A DNA stretch of 64,000 nucleotides from Margaritifera margaritifera (GCA_029931535.1 JAQPZY010001684.1:8649501-8713500); one strand, 5' to 3'. Positions 33,311 through 44,869 are shown, numbered from the stretch's first letter. A program made the numbers and translations. Notes: a model not told the origin generated them from the sequence alone.

Positions 33311-33656
33311 TGGCCGAGTAGTCTCAGGCGCTGACCCCGGGTGGCCGAGTAGTCTCAGGCGCTGACCCCGGGTGGCCGAGTAGTCTCAGGCGCTGACCCC
33401 GGGTGGCCGAGTAGTCTCAGGCGCTGACCCCGGGTGGCCGAGTAGTCTCAGGCGCTGACCCCGGGTGGCCGAGTAGTCTCAGGCGCCTCATACATCTCAC
33501 ATCTGTCTACACGAGTTCGAGTCTTGGCTAGGCCAACGTGGATATGAGAGAAAGCTTGCCAATAGCTTCCCATGGGTCGGCGGTTCTTCCCGGGTTCTTC
33601 CTCCACCAAATATAAACTGGCCGCCACATGTGTTGAAAATGGTGGTAAACCCCACA
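33311..33656 (+). mobile_element. tRNA-Leu-derived SINE, copy 6, with box A region repeated six times
   Basis: The 31-bp unit TGGCCGAGTAGTCTCAGGCG plus CTGACCCCGGG starts at 33311, 33342, 33373, 33404, 33435 and 33466. Each unit contains the box A consensus. A single box B (GAGTTCGAGTC, about 33512-33522), the usual body and a GGTGGTAAACCCC tail follow. Confidence 0.9.
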
Positions 33657-34229
33657 AAACCAGACCAAATATAATAAATACCATGCCTGAGTTAGACTAC
33701 GTTTGGAAACGAAACAATTTACGACATGGGAAACAACATTCAAGAGAAAGGCATGAATAACGAAATTGTTATTTCTCAACTTAGCGCATTGTTGTAAAGC
33801 CAAAATTCTTTTTTCTTGTATCGACATCTCAGTTCAAGCAATGTGTAACTTACGTACTGAAATGAAAAACAGTTACGCCTGACAAGGCCGCTTTATAAAG
33901 GGCTTAAAACGGGACTTTGTTCAGGCCCTTTTCGGCTTTATCTATTTTCAGTTTTAGAAAGACCGGATATGCCTCGTATTTAGCTTAAATAGCCTGTCCA
34001 ACCTTGAACTTGTCTTTATAGTAGTAAGTATTTTTGCTAAAGCGAAATCCCACATAGCAACAGTATCCAAGGGCTTAAATAGATTACAAGGCTTATTTCT
34101 TCTGACCCCTGCCGCTTAATTTTTAAACAATTCTTTCTTTGTAAACCAAACATCGAATTAAATAAAGCGGAGCCCTCAAGCCTTTTGGTAAGCTAATGCA
34201 AGTACTGGATACCTTTTTGTACGCTAGGG
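33657..34229. other. Upstream region of the methyltransferase gene
   Basis: No clear TATA box. Promoter elements cannot be placed from the sequence alone. No repeat family is recognised. Confidence 0.35.
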
Positions 34230-34355
34230 ATGGATAATAACACCAAGATGGAGATGCTTACGGACGTGACGTTGAATCTCTCCAGTCTCAAGTGCACTGA
34301 CCGGAAGGATATCCTTCAAGCTTACAACAAGCGGGCAGAGGCCGGTCATGAGAAG
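34230..34355 (+). CDS. METTL27: METTL27-like exon 1
   Basis: It has 42 codons from the ATG and ends at AAG before GTAGTT (phase 0). The C-terminal RKDILQAYNKRAEAGHEK fits the helix before the methyltransferase fold. Confidence 0.8.
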
Positions 34356-35424
34356 GTAGTTAGAATTAAATTGATTATGGTTTATTTTTTTAAATTTTTT
34401 TTGTTATTTATCGTTCTCAGCACTCTTGCGGGGACAAACAGCTCAAATATTACCGTATATACTCTTGTTAACCCGATACCAACTGCAACATGCATAGACC
34501 CAGATCTGCCGTCGCATAATGCGCCGGCAGATCTGGGTCTATGCAGTTTGTGAGGACTAATCAGTAGAATAAACAACATAGACCCTGATCTGCCGGCAGA
34601 TATGGGTCTATGCAGTTTGTGAGGACTAATCAGTAGAATAAACAACATAGACCCTGATCTGCCGGCGCATTATGCGACCGCAGATCAGGGTCTATGTTGT
34701 TTGCATTTGAACCCGATTTATACGCGAGTATATACGGTACCATAGTTTATTCTCTATTTGTTGCATATTATTAAAGCGGAACTAAAATAAAAAATCAGTT
34801 GTAATTCTTCTTTTGAGCCATATAATGATCCAAAATATACTTAATATGTTAAGATCGTCCATTTATTTGTTATTTATTTAAATACATACATTCTTAAATA
34901 CGTTCTTACATCTCTAAAGCAATAATTGTTAATAAATGAATCAAAATCGTTTCTGTGTACAACAAATTACTATGAAATATATATGGTTGATGGGAGACAG
35001 AAGGTAAATACTGTATCAGACTTCTTTCTATACACCATTATACTTGTACAGTCAGCAACCCTTAAATTTACAGGTATTTAGCAGTGGCGTGTATAACGCA
35101 CCTAAGAGGACCGCTGAAGTTTTGGAAGACCTATATCCTTTCGAAATCGATAAAAAGGGAGTCAAGATCTTAGATGTAGGAGCAGGAACTGGTCAATGCG
35201 GAGTCGAGGTATATATTTTATTTATTTGATTTAAATTTGTAGGGCATGTGTTGGTGGTAACCACATGAAGAGTCGAAGATAATGTTTGAAATAATTGCTG
35301 TGGCCGCCGATAGGTAACTGTGATATTGATGATTTTACGTTTGAACTGTGGTGTTTGTTAAACTACAGTTTGGACATGGTTAAATTTGCCAGTTGTTTCT
35401 CTGTCCTCAAAAAAGTTACAAATA

Positions 35425-35492
<68 letters not shown>

Positions 35493-38400
35493 ATGAGTTA
35501 AGACGACTATCAAACACCACGCGTATGTCACCCATTGTCATGCCCATATATGATTTTATGTTTTTTTGTACCAATATTACCAAGATTCAATGGTTACTTT
35601 TGTGTTTATATTCAGAAAGGGACGAAGCTTCGAACGCGTCGTATTTGTAATTAAGTCAGGCACTCGCACTCTTAGACTAAACGTTCCATCTCTGCTTGTC
35701 TTGTTAGTAAGTGGTCTCGAACACTTAATTGTCAACTTTATCTTCAACACTCAAAACTTTATGTTAGACGGATTTTAATCGGTCTTATATCATGAATAAA
35801 TCACGAAACTCGATCACGTGCAGATAGCCGCTGTCGTTTAGTTGTAGTCACGTGCAGAGAGCAGCTGTTGTTTAGTTGTAGTCACGTGCAGAGAGCAGCT
35901 GTTGTTTAGTTGTAGTCACGTGCAGAGAGCAGCTGTTGTTTAGTTGGTTGAGCCTCAAACACGTAATCCACTAATCGCGGTCCCCCCACCCCAGGCCAGC
36001 CTGGGTCGATTGCCTCGGTGTGTCCTTGGGAAAGGTAGTTATCGTCTATTTCTTCAGCACAATATAGAAAATAATATGTTAACAGTGCCGTTGAAAAACA
36101 ACCAGCCAAACCAACCAACATCAATTATTAGCGAGATCTAAGCATATTAATGAGGTATTCATAGATCTGATTGGTTGAGCTGCATTGCGAATCTATTTTA
36201 CGACCTATGGACTATGGACTGTTATGGACTTAGCTCATTATCACCATAATTTATATATTCATAAAAAAAGATTTTGCATTTAGAATTTGTAGACAAGCTT
36301 ATATTCATAAGATGTCAAGATTCTCAAGATATCTGCGTGACTTTGAGAAACATACCTAAATAAGAAAAGACGGCCACACTACACGATAAAGTGCTGTAGC
36401 ATCAGCTTGGTGGACTATAGTAGATCCACTCAGAAAGTTGTATTAGTTAAAAATTATACCTTCCAAAATATTGGTATCACGCAGGAAAGTAAAGCCTCTC
36501 TCAGAAGTGTTCACGATCGCAATAATTAAATATTTTCCGTGTTCGATGATCAAATCCCTGATTTTCACTAAGTCCCTGATTTTCATTATCACACAAAGGT
36601 AATACCATGACAATTTCTATCGAAACTTTATGAACCCTTTATACACCGATTCATCACCTGCAATGTGGCATCTCATCACCTGCAATGTGGCATCTGCCGG
36701 GGAACGATTGAATTTAGAAGTAACACTGCAACAGAAACTGTACTAACTTAAGAATTCCCTTTGGCCATGAAAAGAAACTGATCGCAATGAATGACGTAAA
36801 GTGCAGGCCGAGAGCAATGTGCACATATAACTGCAGGAATGATTCCAACAGGAACATACATTTCTTTGCTGATCACAAATGCATTGTGATTAACAAGAGT
36901 CGCAGTAAGACCATCTTTGAATCAGTCAAAATTTATATATTTGAAACGTTATAAACAAACAATAAATCAACTTTCTTCACTAACAAATTATGAACATTAT
37001 TTGCTTTTCCTCAGAAATATTTTTTTGATAAAATTAAATTTCACTTAGAGTTCCCCACTCGTTTTTCCTGGAGTTTTCCAGATCTCAAAAAGATAATTCC
37101 ATGAATATTTTTATCCAACATTTTGAACCTTTGTACACCGATTGTTCGCCTGCATTTTGAAACATTTACCAGAGAAATATTGTATTTTTAAATTACAAGA
37201 TCAGGATTTGTAAAGACTCTGTCAGTTATACGAAATTAAAATTTTAAATGCAAAACCGGTGGTGCAAATATATGAAGAGCAATTTCAACTAATATTATTT
37301 ATTTTTGCCTTAGAATATTTGCCTAAATATCTGCCTGTATAATCCTCAAATCTTTGTGTGATTTATTAGCCTCAACATAATTGTGACAGAAAGAATAATT
37401 AGAAGAAAAACATAATGAACACACGAACCTCGTTCGTTTATCCTTCCCCGGTTCCCGATCGCACCCGGGTTCCCGGTCGTGGGTTGTCAATCTTGATGCA
37501 TGCTGAAGCAAAACAAGGAAAATGAGGTCAATTGTAGTCGTACAATTCTTGCATAAAATGCCCAAACCCTACTTGCCTGTTTCTCATTGAGTTTGGAAAG
37601 AATCTAATATCCCTTCATGTTGTATGCACGTGCTCATGAAAAATCTTGTCATGTTGGAATCATTTAGTAATCTGGATTACATGTTAATGTTGTCTTGTTG
37701 CAATCAGGTAGTAAGCCGGATTACATGTTAATGTTGTCTTGTTGCAATCAGGTAGTAAGCCGGATTACATGTTAATGTTGTCTTGTTGCAATCAGGTAGT
37801 AAGCCGGATTACATGTTAATGTTGTCTTGTTGCAATCAGGTAGTAATCTGGATTACATCTTAATGTTATCTTGTTGCAATCAGGTGGTAAGCTGGATTAC
37901 ATCGTAATGTCATCATGTTGTAATCAGGTAGTAATCTGGATTACGTGTTAATGTTATCATGTTGTAATCAAGTAGTAATCTGGATTACATGTTAATGTTA
38001 TCTTGTTGCAATCAGGTAGTAATCTGGATTACCTCGTAATGTCATCATGTTGCAATCACGTAGTAAGCTGGATTACATGTGCTTTTTATTATAATTTTTT
38101 AAAATTACAATTACATGTACTTTTGATGCCTTAGATAATTAGTAATCAATTACAGATGATTATTATTATTGATTACAATATTAGCAGGTCTTATCAATAC
38201 CTATCAGCCAAATTCAACAAATCTCAACTGCAACTATTATCTTGGAATTTTTGTTTGCGATCTTACACCTTTGCTTTTTACTGTGTACACAAGTCTCAAC
38301 TTTTCAAAGTTTTGATTCCCGTAGATAACACAACTATATCCCTTTCATATTTCTGTATGTAAACACAGTCAGGAATAAAGATATAAAATAGATTAGCTTA

Positions 38401-41400
38401 TTGAAAAACATGTATTGTTTCAGCCCTGAAAACATACAAACATACCTACATGCATTCAAGCATACCTACCTACCTACATACATACATACATCCAGCAAGC
38501 CATACATACATACTTACATAAGCATACATACATACATACATGCATATGTACATATGTACGTACGTGCGTAAGATTAAACTTATATTGTTTTGCCCACTAT
38601 AGCTTCGGAAGCTTGGATTCAGTAACATAGACGGGCTCGAACCATCAAAGAAAATGATAGCAGAGGCGTTAGAAAAGGACGTATACGACAGATACATTAT
38701 AGAGTTGATCTCCGAAGTGAAGCTTGGCATTCAGGATAGTAAGTATAAAACTAATGAGAAACATATACTAGAAACTTATAACCAGTATTCTTACCTATTG
38801 CTACTATGATCTCCTTGGCATCCCCTCACTCTCTTCAGAGAAGTAGGGGGACGGGGGTCATGAGATATGTTGGCACATTTATATCCCCAAAGAGTGTAAC
38901 ATTCGGGCCATGAAAAATGCAATTCTCTCACATATATTCTTGTGTAATCTCGGGTGAGTTGTACATTCAAGAACATGTTTATCGATTAACTTGCACGTTG
39001 CTCTTTTTATACTTTCCCCGTTAATGCAGACACTAAGCATTCCATTAACCCTCGAATGTTCTAGGCTTTCGTAATGTTAATTTTCGGCACCTAGGAAAAT
39101 GTGTTCTTTAATGGCCCCCCCCCCAACCGAGGCGCCCGGGGGCAATGTTTTTTAGTGGCGCCCCCTACTTTGCCACAGAGAAAAGTTTTTATGTCAGTTG
39201 CCGACCTCCACCCCCCCCCCCCACCACAGAGAACAGTTTTTATACCAGTTGCCAATCTCCAACGCACCCCCTCCCCATCTAAGCCATGAAACCGTGAACT
39301 TAGATGGGGGAGGCAAAAAAGCTCCAGACGGCACCCCCGGGGCCCGGGGGCAATTGCCCCCTCCCCCCACGCCGCCACTGCCCATATATGGGTCTGTATG
39401 TGCATTCACTGTTTTGTTGATTTGCCCAAAAGTTTCTTTGTTTTTTTTGCCCGAATGTAAACATTATCGCCCTTTTTAAAAGTCTCTTTGTTTTAGACAA
39501 AGATAAATCACGTTCACCTGGAGATTTTGCTTTGTGGCTATTTGAAATCTTTCTTGTGTTCAATTTACATCTAGGCTCAAATGACATAAAAGTGATATAA
39601 CATGGTTTCAAAATGACCTCAACACATATTATAGAACATAAAAGTGATATAACATGGTTTCAAAATGACCTCAGCACATATTATAGGACATAAAAGTGAT
39701 ATAACATGGTTTCAAAATGACCTCAACACATATTATAGGACATACAAGTGATATAACATGGTTTCAAAACGACCTCAACACATATTATAACCTATTTGTG
39801 TTGCTGTGCCGTAAAACACCAAATCAGTCCAAACCATTCCATTTCAGATTACTACGATGTGATTACTGCTTGCAGCTGCGCCAGACATTTTCCAGACGGC
39901 TTCTCAGAAATAGTCCGGATTGTGAAGCCAGGTAAATCCTGATATTTTCCAATAACAAAGAGATATATCGGTAAAGATACTTTCCTTAAGACGCCATGGG
40001 ATTTTCATAATTACCTGCCTTGAAGTCACTGTCCTTGAGCTTCTGTCTCAGCATCCCATAACAACTGTATAGGAGAAATTCATCTTGCGAAAAAAAGTAA
40101 TAATGCAGGGGCCGATTCAAGCGATATTTCTGGATCCGGTCCTGCAATGATAATATAGTCCCTGTGTTTTTAAAAAGATTGCACAATTACTTGAAGTTTG
40201 TAACCGATAAAATATGCAAGGTAAATCTGAGTCAGAAATTATTCATTCTTGTAACTGTGACACACGAGACACAATACCTATCCGTTTCGATCAATGCTGT
40301 ACGGGGGTAATAAAGTTCTCTGTAATTATATGATATTAAATCTATTTGTTTGTTTATAATTAACGTGTCCTCTGTTTGTATGTTTTGATTTTGTTTATGA
40401 TCAACATGTTCCCTGTTTACATATAGCATGGACTCAACCCGTTTTGTTTCGTTTTGTTTATTATTGCATGTTGATCTCCCAAAACTCGTAAACAACTGTG
40501 CCTTTTCAATGTCATTCGTTAGAACCTAGTATGTTGACCCGGACAAGTATTTTGTCCAGCCCTTTGGCTTTGTGATAAACAAACAATCGTGTATCCTATC
40601 CCGCTGTCCATTATACAATATTTGGCAGATATCTGTACTGACGGTAACTGTGTGAGTATGCAAGGGTTATCCAGCAATACAATGTTTGGCAATCATCTGT
40701 ACTCACGGTAACCGTGGGAGTATTTTAAAATAATGACAATAATGAATTTAATTTAAAGAATTTCTTTGGGTTTTGTCAAGATTTTTAAAAAAATTTATTC
40801 TTCTTTTTTTTTCGGGGGGGGGGGGGTATGCGACACGTCTCAATAGTCCCTTGGCTTTTCAAATATTAGAGAAACGTGTTACGAAAACCGTGTTAATAAA
40901 ATAATTAAAATAATTTATTAATTATACATTATGAAGATTTACTCCAAACACTGTTTCACCATAAAATATAAGCGACGTTAACGGTTATATCGAAGAGTCT
41001 TTTCATAAAAATAATGACGTAGTGTATATTGAATTATTTAAGGTGTCCGTTTTAAATCTTATTATTGACTTGCATATCAAAGTTCTAGTAATACACATTG
41101 ATTGATTGATTGATTGGTGATTAATGGCACATAAAAAACGGAAGACTGTTTAGTGACGAGGCAATGCGAGTAAAGTGGCCTGCCCAGGGACAAACCATGG
41201 CTAGCAGCCGATGGGTAGTCTGGGCGGGATTCAAGCCAGCAATTCACTGAATGTGAGCCAGGCGCGCAAACCAAACGAGTTAGACATTTTGGAGTAAATA
41301 TTTGTATTTGATAATCTCTTTGTAATACATCAACTCAGACGAACGAATTCATTACGCACACGAATGCAAACGGCGGACTTGTCAATTTACCATATATCCT

Positions 41401-42810
41401 CGCCATATTTTGTGGTGGAATAGGAGACTTGGTTCCGCTCTGATATCTGAATGTTGTGGGTTGGCTTGGGTTTGAGAGTACACGGCTAAGCCTAACTTCT
41501 GACATGCATCTTATAGAATAATGTTTTTTCTGAATGGCGAATTTTACTTCCTGAATTTCAGAGGTAAATTTTTTTTTAAAAATAAGCCGATAACATTTTT
41601 TTTTCTTTTTCTTTCTTTATTTTAACATTTCATAAGTGCAGAAAATAGTAACGCCTACACTGTGAAAATTCGTTTTTGTGTTTGAACGACAGGCAAAGTT
41701 AGTTATTTAATGCTATTTCAAGTACATTTCTCCAGCACACAAATGCAGTCATTTTCAGCCAGCACATGGGTTTCCTCATAGTGATATAAAAACAAAAATG
41801 TTAATCTAAGTAGGTGAAAGACATGTAAGTGCATGTGTACTTTCTCTACACCATGAGAGTTGTAGAGCAAAAAATCTTTCTATATTATCAATTAAATTAG
41901 TGGAGTAATAAAAAATATAATGGCCTAGTCAATCACCCGTTCATTTGAAAGAATATCCACATGAACTGACGACGCCTTAGCGCTAAACGCCGATCTTTGC
42001 CGTTTTGTTTTTGGACGCTTGATTTTACACAATTTTATAATATTCCAGAGCGATCAGATGTAGAAGTTTCCGATGTTATATGATTGTTAAAATACTACGC
42101 ACTGCCAAGAAACTCCACATCTAAGTTTGCCAACAATATCATTGTACATCCGCACTATAAGTGGAGACTCTGCAAACTTTATTATTACCCTTGCAAAAAT
42201 GTCAAAGCTGTGCGGGATATGCGAAATAAAATCCGGCTAGCATAATTACGAAGCTCCACTCACTCGTTCATTCAGTTGCAAAAAGGCAAATACAAAATCA
42301 TGACGTCTTCATACGGTAGAAAGGATACAATTTAGTTGGATAGCATAGCTGTGAAGTTTCGTTGTGGTGGGTCTTATTTTAACGATTCTATAACATCGAA
42401 AACTTCTAGATATGGGAAATCGGAAATCCTATGAAATTTTGTAACGTCATGAACATTAATGCTGACACCAAGCGTCCAAAAATAAAAAGTCAAAAAGGTC
42501 GACTTTTTGCGCTAAGTCATTTTTCAGCTATATCAACTTCTGATTAATAACGTTGGTGATAAAAAAATTGATACATAACCTATTTTCAGGTGGATACGTA
42601 GTAATTCTCAGCAACTTTGAGGATCAAGAGGACAAGGAAATGGAAGCAATGGTTAAAAAACTGGAGGATAAAGGACTGTGGAGGGTTATTCGAATGGAGA
42701 TCGTAGAGGAATTCTTTAGTACAGCGCATCAACGGGGCATTCTCATTCTGCTTGAAGTTTTGACTAATGGAAATGGGAATATACCAGAAAAATCAATATA
42801 TGCATTCTGA
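34230..42810 (+). CDS. METTL27: METTL27 (WBSCR27)-like SAM-dependent methyltransferase, five exons, 233 aa
   Basis: The exons are 34230-34355, 35074-35208, 38603-38738, 39848-39931 and 42590-42810. All introns are GT-AG and the phases fit (0, 0, 1, 1), giving 702 nt including the stop. The start ATG has a G-rich context (GGGATGG). The N-terminal AYNKRAEAG and YNAPKRTAEVL blocks precede SAM-binding motif I (ILDVGAGTGQCG). Exon 3 gives LRKLGFSNIDGLEPSKKM (motif II, acidic residue of the SAM site). Exon 4 gives YYDVITACS and ends at IVKPG, continued as GGYVVI in exon 5. This is the class I Rossmann order. The human family member is about 245 aa, so the length is complete. Its substrate is unknown in the family. 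Introns carry several mobile elements, but all exons are open. Confidence 0.9.
34453..34737. mobile_element. Double-hairpin MITE with CCGTATATACTC ends, TA target duplication
   Basis: The ends CCGTATATACTC and GAGTATATACGG are perfect inverted repeats flanked by TA (34451-34452 and 34738-34739). Inside, 34492-34544 is a 26-bp-arm hairpin with a 1-nt loop and one mismatch, and 34641-34701 a 30-bp-arm hairpin with two mismatches. A 69-bp unit is duplicated between them. It lies in intron 1 of the methyltransferase gene. A TA duplication would fit Tc1/mariner-type mobilisation. Confidence 0.85.
35074..35208 (+). CDS. METTL27: METTL27-like exon 2 (SAM motif I)
   Basis: The acceptor is TTTACAG and the donor GTATAT. 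The exon encodes VFSSGVYNAPKRT and ILDVGAGTGQCGVE. Use of an acceptor 11 bp further on would break phase, so this one is preferred. Confidence 0.88.
35429..35491. repeat. (TC)n microsatellite in intron 2
   Basis: About 62 bp of CT repeats. The open frames across it are spurious. Confidence 0.95.
35815..35947. repeat. 34-bp repeat, four copies, each with CACGTG and (in three) CAGCTG
   Basis: CACGTG occurs at 35815, 35849, 35883 and 35917. CAGCTG follows at 35862, 35896 and 35930; the first unit has CCGCTG. Both are E-box hexamers. It lies in intron 2 of the methyltransferase gene. Confidence 0.92.
35985..36125 (+). mobile_element. SINE family 2-like 3' fragment
   Basis: TGTGTCCTTGGGAAAGGTAG followed by CAGTGCCGTTGAAAAACAACC resembles the central block and tail of the family seen at 19925 and 30508, in plus orientation. 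Confidence 0.5.
36126..37620. other. Intron 2 sequence, nothing recognised
   Basis: AT-rich. A 22-bp doublet (CATCACCTGCAATGTGGCAT) is near 36650-36690. No coding signal is seen on either strand. Confidence 0.4.
37630..38085. repeat. 44-bp minisatellite, about ten copies
   Basis: Units read GTTGCAATCAGGTAGTAA(G/T)C(C/T)GGATTACATGTTAATGTT at 44-bp spacing (for example 37697 and 37741). It lies in intron 2. Confidence 0.95.
38603..38738 (+). CDS. METTL27: METTL27-like exon 3
   Basis: The acceptor is CACTATAG and the donor GTAAGT. It encodes LRKLGFSNIDGLEPSKKM and continues to KLGIQD, ending in phase 1. Confidence 0.92.
39105..39380 (-). mobile_element. hAT-like repeat fragment, G/C-rich
   Basis: On the minus strand it starts CAGTGGCGGCGTGGGG at 39380 and runs through GGCAATTGCCCCC, like other hAT-type ends here. 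Inside, a block around CCACAGAGAA(A/C)AGTTTTTAT is doubled about 55 bp apart. The opposite end is not clear. Confidence 0.5.
39585..39790. repeat. 52-bp minisatellite, four copies
   Basis: CATGGTTTCAAAA(T/C)GACCTC starts at 39601, 39653, 39705 and 39757. It lies in intron 3. Confidence 0.95.
39795..39837 (+). mobile_element. SINE family 2 3' end fragment
   Basis: GTGCCGTAAAACACCAAATC is the end of the family seen inverted at 19925. It stops about 10 bp before exon 4. Confidence 0.55.
39848..39931 (+). CDS. METTL27: METTL27-like exon 4
   Basis: The acceptor is ATTTCAG and the donor GTAAAT. It encodes (N)YYDVITACSCARHFPDG, then IVRIVKP and the first base of a Gly codon. This matches the post-motif II strand and the conserved KPGG of class I methyltransferases. 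Confidence 0.92.
39932..41094. other. Intron 4, first part
   Basis: AT-rich. A short doublet (CAATACAATGTTTGGCA-like) occurs near 40620-40700 and a G-run near 40816-40826. Nothing else recognised. Confidence 0.4.
41095..41280 (-). mobile_element. SINE family 2, diverged copy (minus)
   Basis: GAGGCAATGCGAGTAAAGTG and TGCCCAGGGACAAACCATGG match the family's central block. The tRNA-like part is poorly preserved. A (GATT)n run precedes it. Confidence 0.6.
41976..42516. mobile_element. Long-inverted-repeat MITE in intron 4
   Basis: CTTAGCGC at 41976 pairs with GCGCTAAG at 42509-42516. Further inside, TTTTTGGACGCTTG pairs with CAAGCGTCCAAAAA, and GTAGAAGTTTCCGATGTTAT with ATAACATCGAAAACTTCTAG. 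The inverted arms extend about 190 bp with indels. No coding sequence is present. Confidence 0.75.
42590..42810 (+). CDS. METTL27: METTL27-like exon 5 (3' end)
   Basis: The acceptor is TTTTCAG. It completes the Gly codon, then GGYVVILSNFED, a helical segment and EFFSTAHQRGILILLEVL before TGA at 42808-42810. Confidence 0.92.
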
Positions 42811-42980
42811 AATTAACTAATAGAACAAAGAATGTATGTAAGATAATACAATTGTTGCAATTTGTGAATATAATCATCAATATATATTTATTAACATCTT
42901 CAGTGTAAATCACGATATGCATACACAAATGTTTTAAGCGGTAATTGTATGTACGTATGTATCTAGGTGCTTACGTACAT

Positions 42981-42982
42981 AC

Positions 42983-43013
<31 letters not shown>

Positions 43014-43477
43014 TGTATGTATGTATGTATGTATGTATGTATGTATGTATGTATGTATGTATGTATGTATGTATGTATGTATGTATGTATGTATGTATGT
43101 ATGTATGTATGTATGTATGTATGTATGTATGTATGTATGTATGTATGTATGTATGTATGTATGTATGTATGTATGTATGTATGTATGTATGTATGTATGT
43201 ATGTATGTATGTATGTATGTATGTATGTATGTATGTATGTATGTATGTATGTATGTATGTATGTATGTATGTATGTATGTATGTATGTATGTATGTATGT
43301 ATGTATGTATGTATGTATGTATGTATGTATGTATGTATGTATGTATGTATGTATGTATGTATGTATGTATGTATGTATGTATGTATGTATGTATGTATGT
43401 ATGTATGTATGTATGTATGTACTTATCTATGTATGTATGTATGTACTTATGTATGTATGTATGTATGTATGTATTAC

Positions 43478-43508
<31 letters not shown>

Positions 43509-43566
43509 TGTATGTATGTATGTATGTATGTATGTATGTATGTATGTATGTATGTATGTATGTATG
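42981..43566. repeat. (GTAT)n microsatellite, about 580 bp
   Basis: It is nearly pure, with a few interruptions (CTTATC near 43422, CTTATG near 43446, ATTACATA near 43472). All three frames give endless Met-Tyr-Val-Cys because four-base repeats keep every frame open. Confidence 0.98.
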
Positions 43567-44145
43567 CATTCATTGATTCATGGATGGAGGAATGTGTGGA
43601 TAGATATGGATACTGTGAATTCATTTTTTTTCGTGGATATTATAGTTCTTGTTTTTGCAAAATTAAAATTTGTATCGGTACTTCAATTCATGGATTTGTG
43701 TCTGTCGGAGGGTGGGGGGGGATAAGGGGCCTATTATTGTTTCCACAGAAAACTCATTGTTCTTTGGGTCCTGAAATTTTTTGTTTGTAGCAATCACGAA
43801 ATCCCAAAATATTGGTACCCCACTAAAAATAGTGAACACACAGTAGCTGGATAGACATATGGTCTGACGGTTGGTTGTAAATGTATGTGGTTTAGATTTA
43901 GCGAATTTTTCTAAGAATGAATATTTTTCAAATGGAATGTGAATTTACTATTTTCTCTTAAATGTTAGAAGTACATGTATAAATAAATTTAGATGTACAA
44001 ATCCAAAAGATCAAAGAATATTTCTGATTAGTTTTTTAAGTGTACATGTCTTAGGAGTAAGTTGCGAAGCTGGCAGAATTTATGCACACTATTGTTCGCC
44101 TCAGGTAATATCATTGGTTCCAGTTTCAACAATATTTTTTCGTAT
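43567..44145. other. No recognised feature
   Basis: AT-rich with a small G-run near 43714. Confidence 0.4.
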
Positions 44146-44149
44146 ATTT

Positions 44150-44700
44150 AACATGTTCTTGCCCAGTGATAAATTGTAAAACAAATCACTTCAGGGGGAT
44201 TAACATGTTCTAGACCAGTGATAAATTGTAAAAAAAATTGACTTCAGGAGGATTAACATGTTCTAGACCAGTGATAAATTGTAAAAAAAATTGACTTCAG
44301 GGGATTAACATGTTCTAGACCAGTGATAAATTGTAAAAAGAAAATCACTTCATGGGGATTAACATGTTCTATCCCAGAGATAAATTGTAAAACAATTTAC
44401 TTCAGGGGGATTAACTTGTTCTACACCAGTGATAAATTGTAAAAAAAAATCTCTTCAGAGGGATTAACATGTTCTAAAAAAATCACTTCAGGGGGATTAA
44501 CAAGTTCTAGACCAGTGATAAATTGTAAAAAAAAAGTTCATGGGAATTAACATGTTATAGACCAGTGATAATTTGTAAAAAAAAACAAACAATCACTTCA
44601 GGGGGATTAACATGTTTTAGTCCAGTGATAAATTGTAACATCTTCTAGTCCAGTGATAAATTGTAAAACAACTATCACTTCAGGGGGATTAACATGTTAC
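44150..44700. repeat. About 52-60-bp minisatellite, about ten copies
   Basis: Each unit has GGGGGATTAACATGTTCTAG, ACCAGTGATAAATTGTAAAA and an A-run. The A-run length varies from copy to copy. Confidence 0.93.
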
Positions 44701-44869
44701 CAGCTGACAACATTGATAGTCTTGAGTCATTGGGTCCTACATATCACAAAATAAGGCTGTTGTAGGCCACAATTAATTAAATTAGGTCACAGTCTTATTT
44801 CTCATATTTAGAGCTGATGTCGTCGATGTGTTTCATGTGTGCTCAAAGAAAACCCCATGTTTTTAGCTA

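Noticed and set aside
39101..39611. Several overlapping Pro/Gly-rich frames on both strands
   Set aside because: They come from a G/C-rich hAT-like repeat inside intron 3 of the methyltransferase gene.
42945..43790. Three overlapping long frames of Met-Tyr-Val-Cys repeats
   Set aside because: They are the translation of a GTAT microsatellite in all frames, with no unique sequence apart from intergenic tail.
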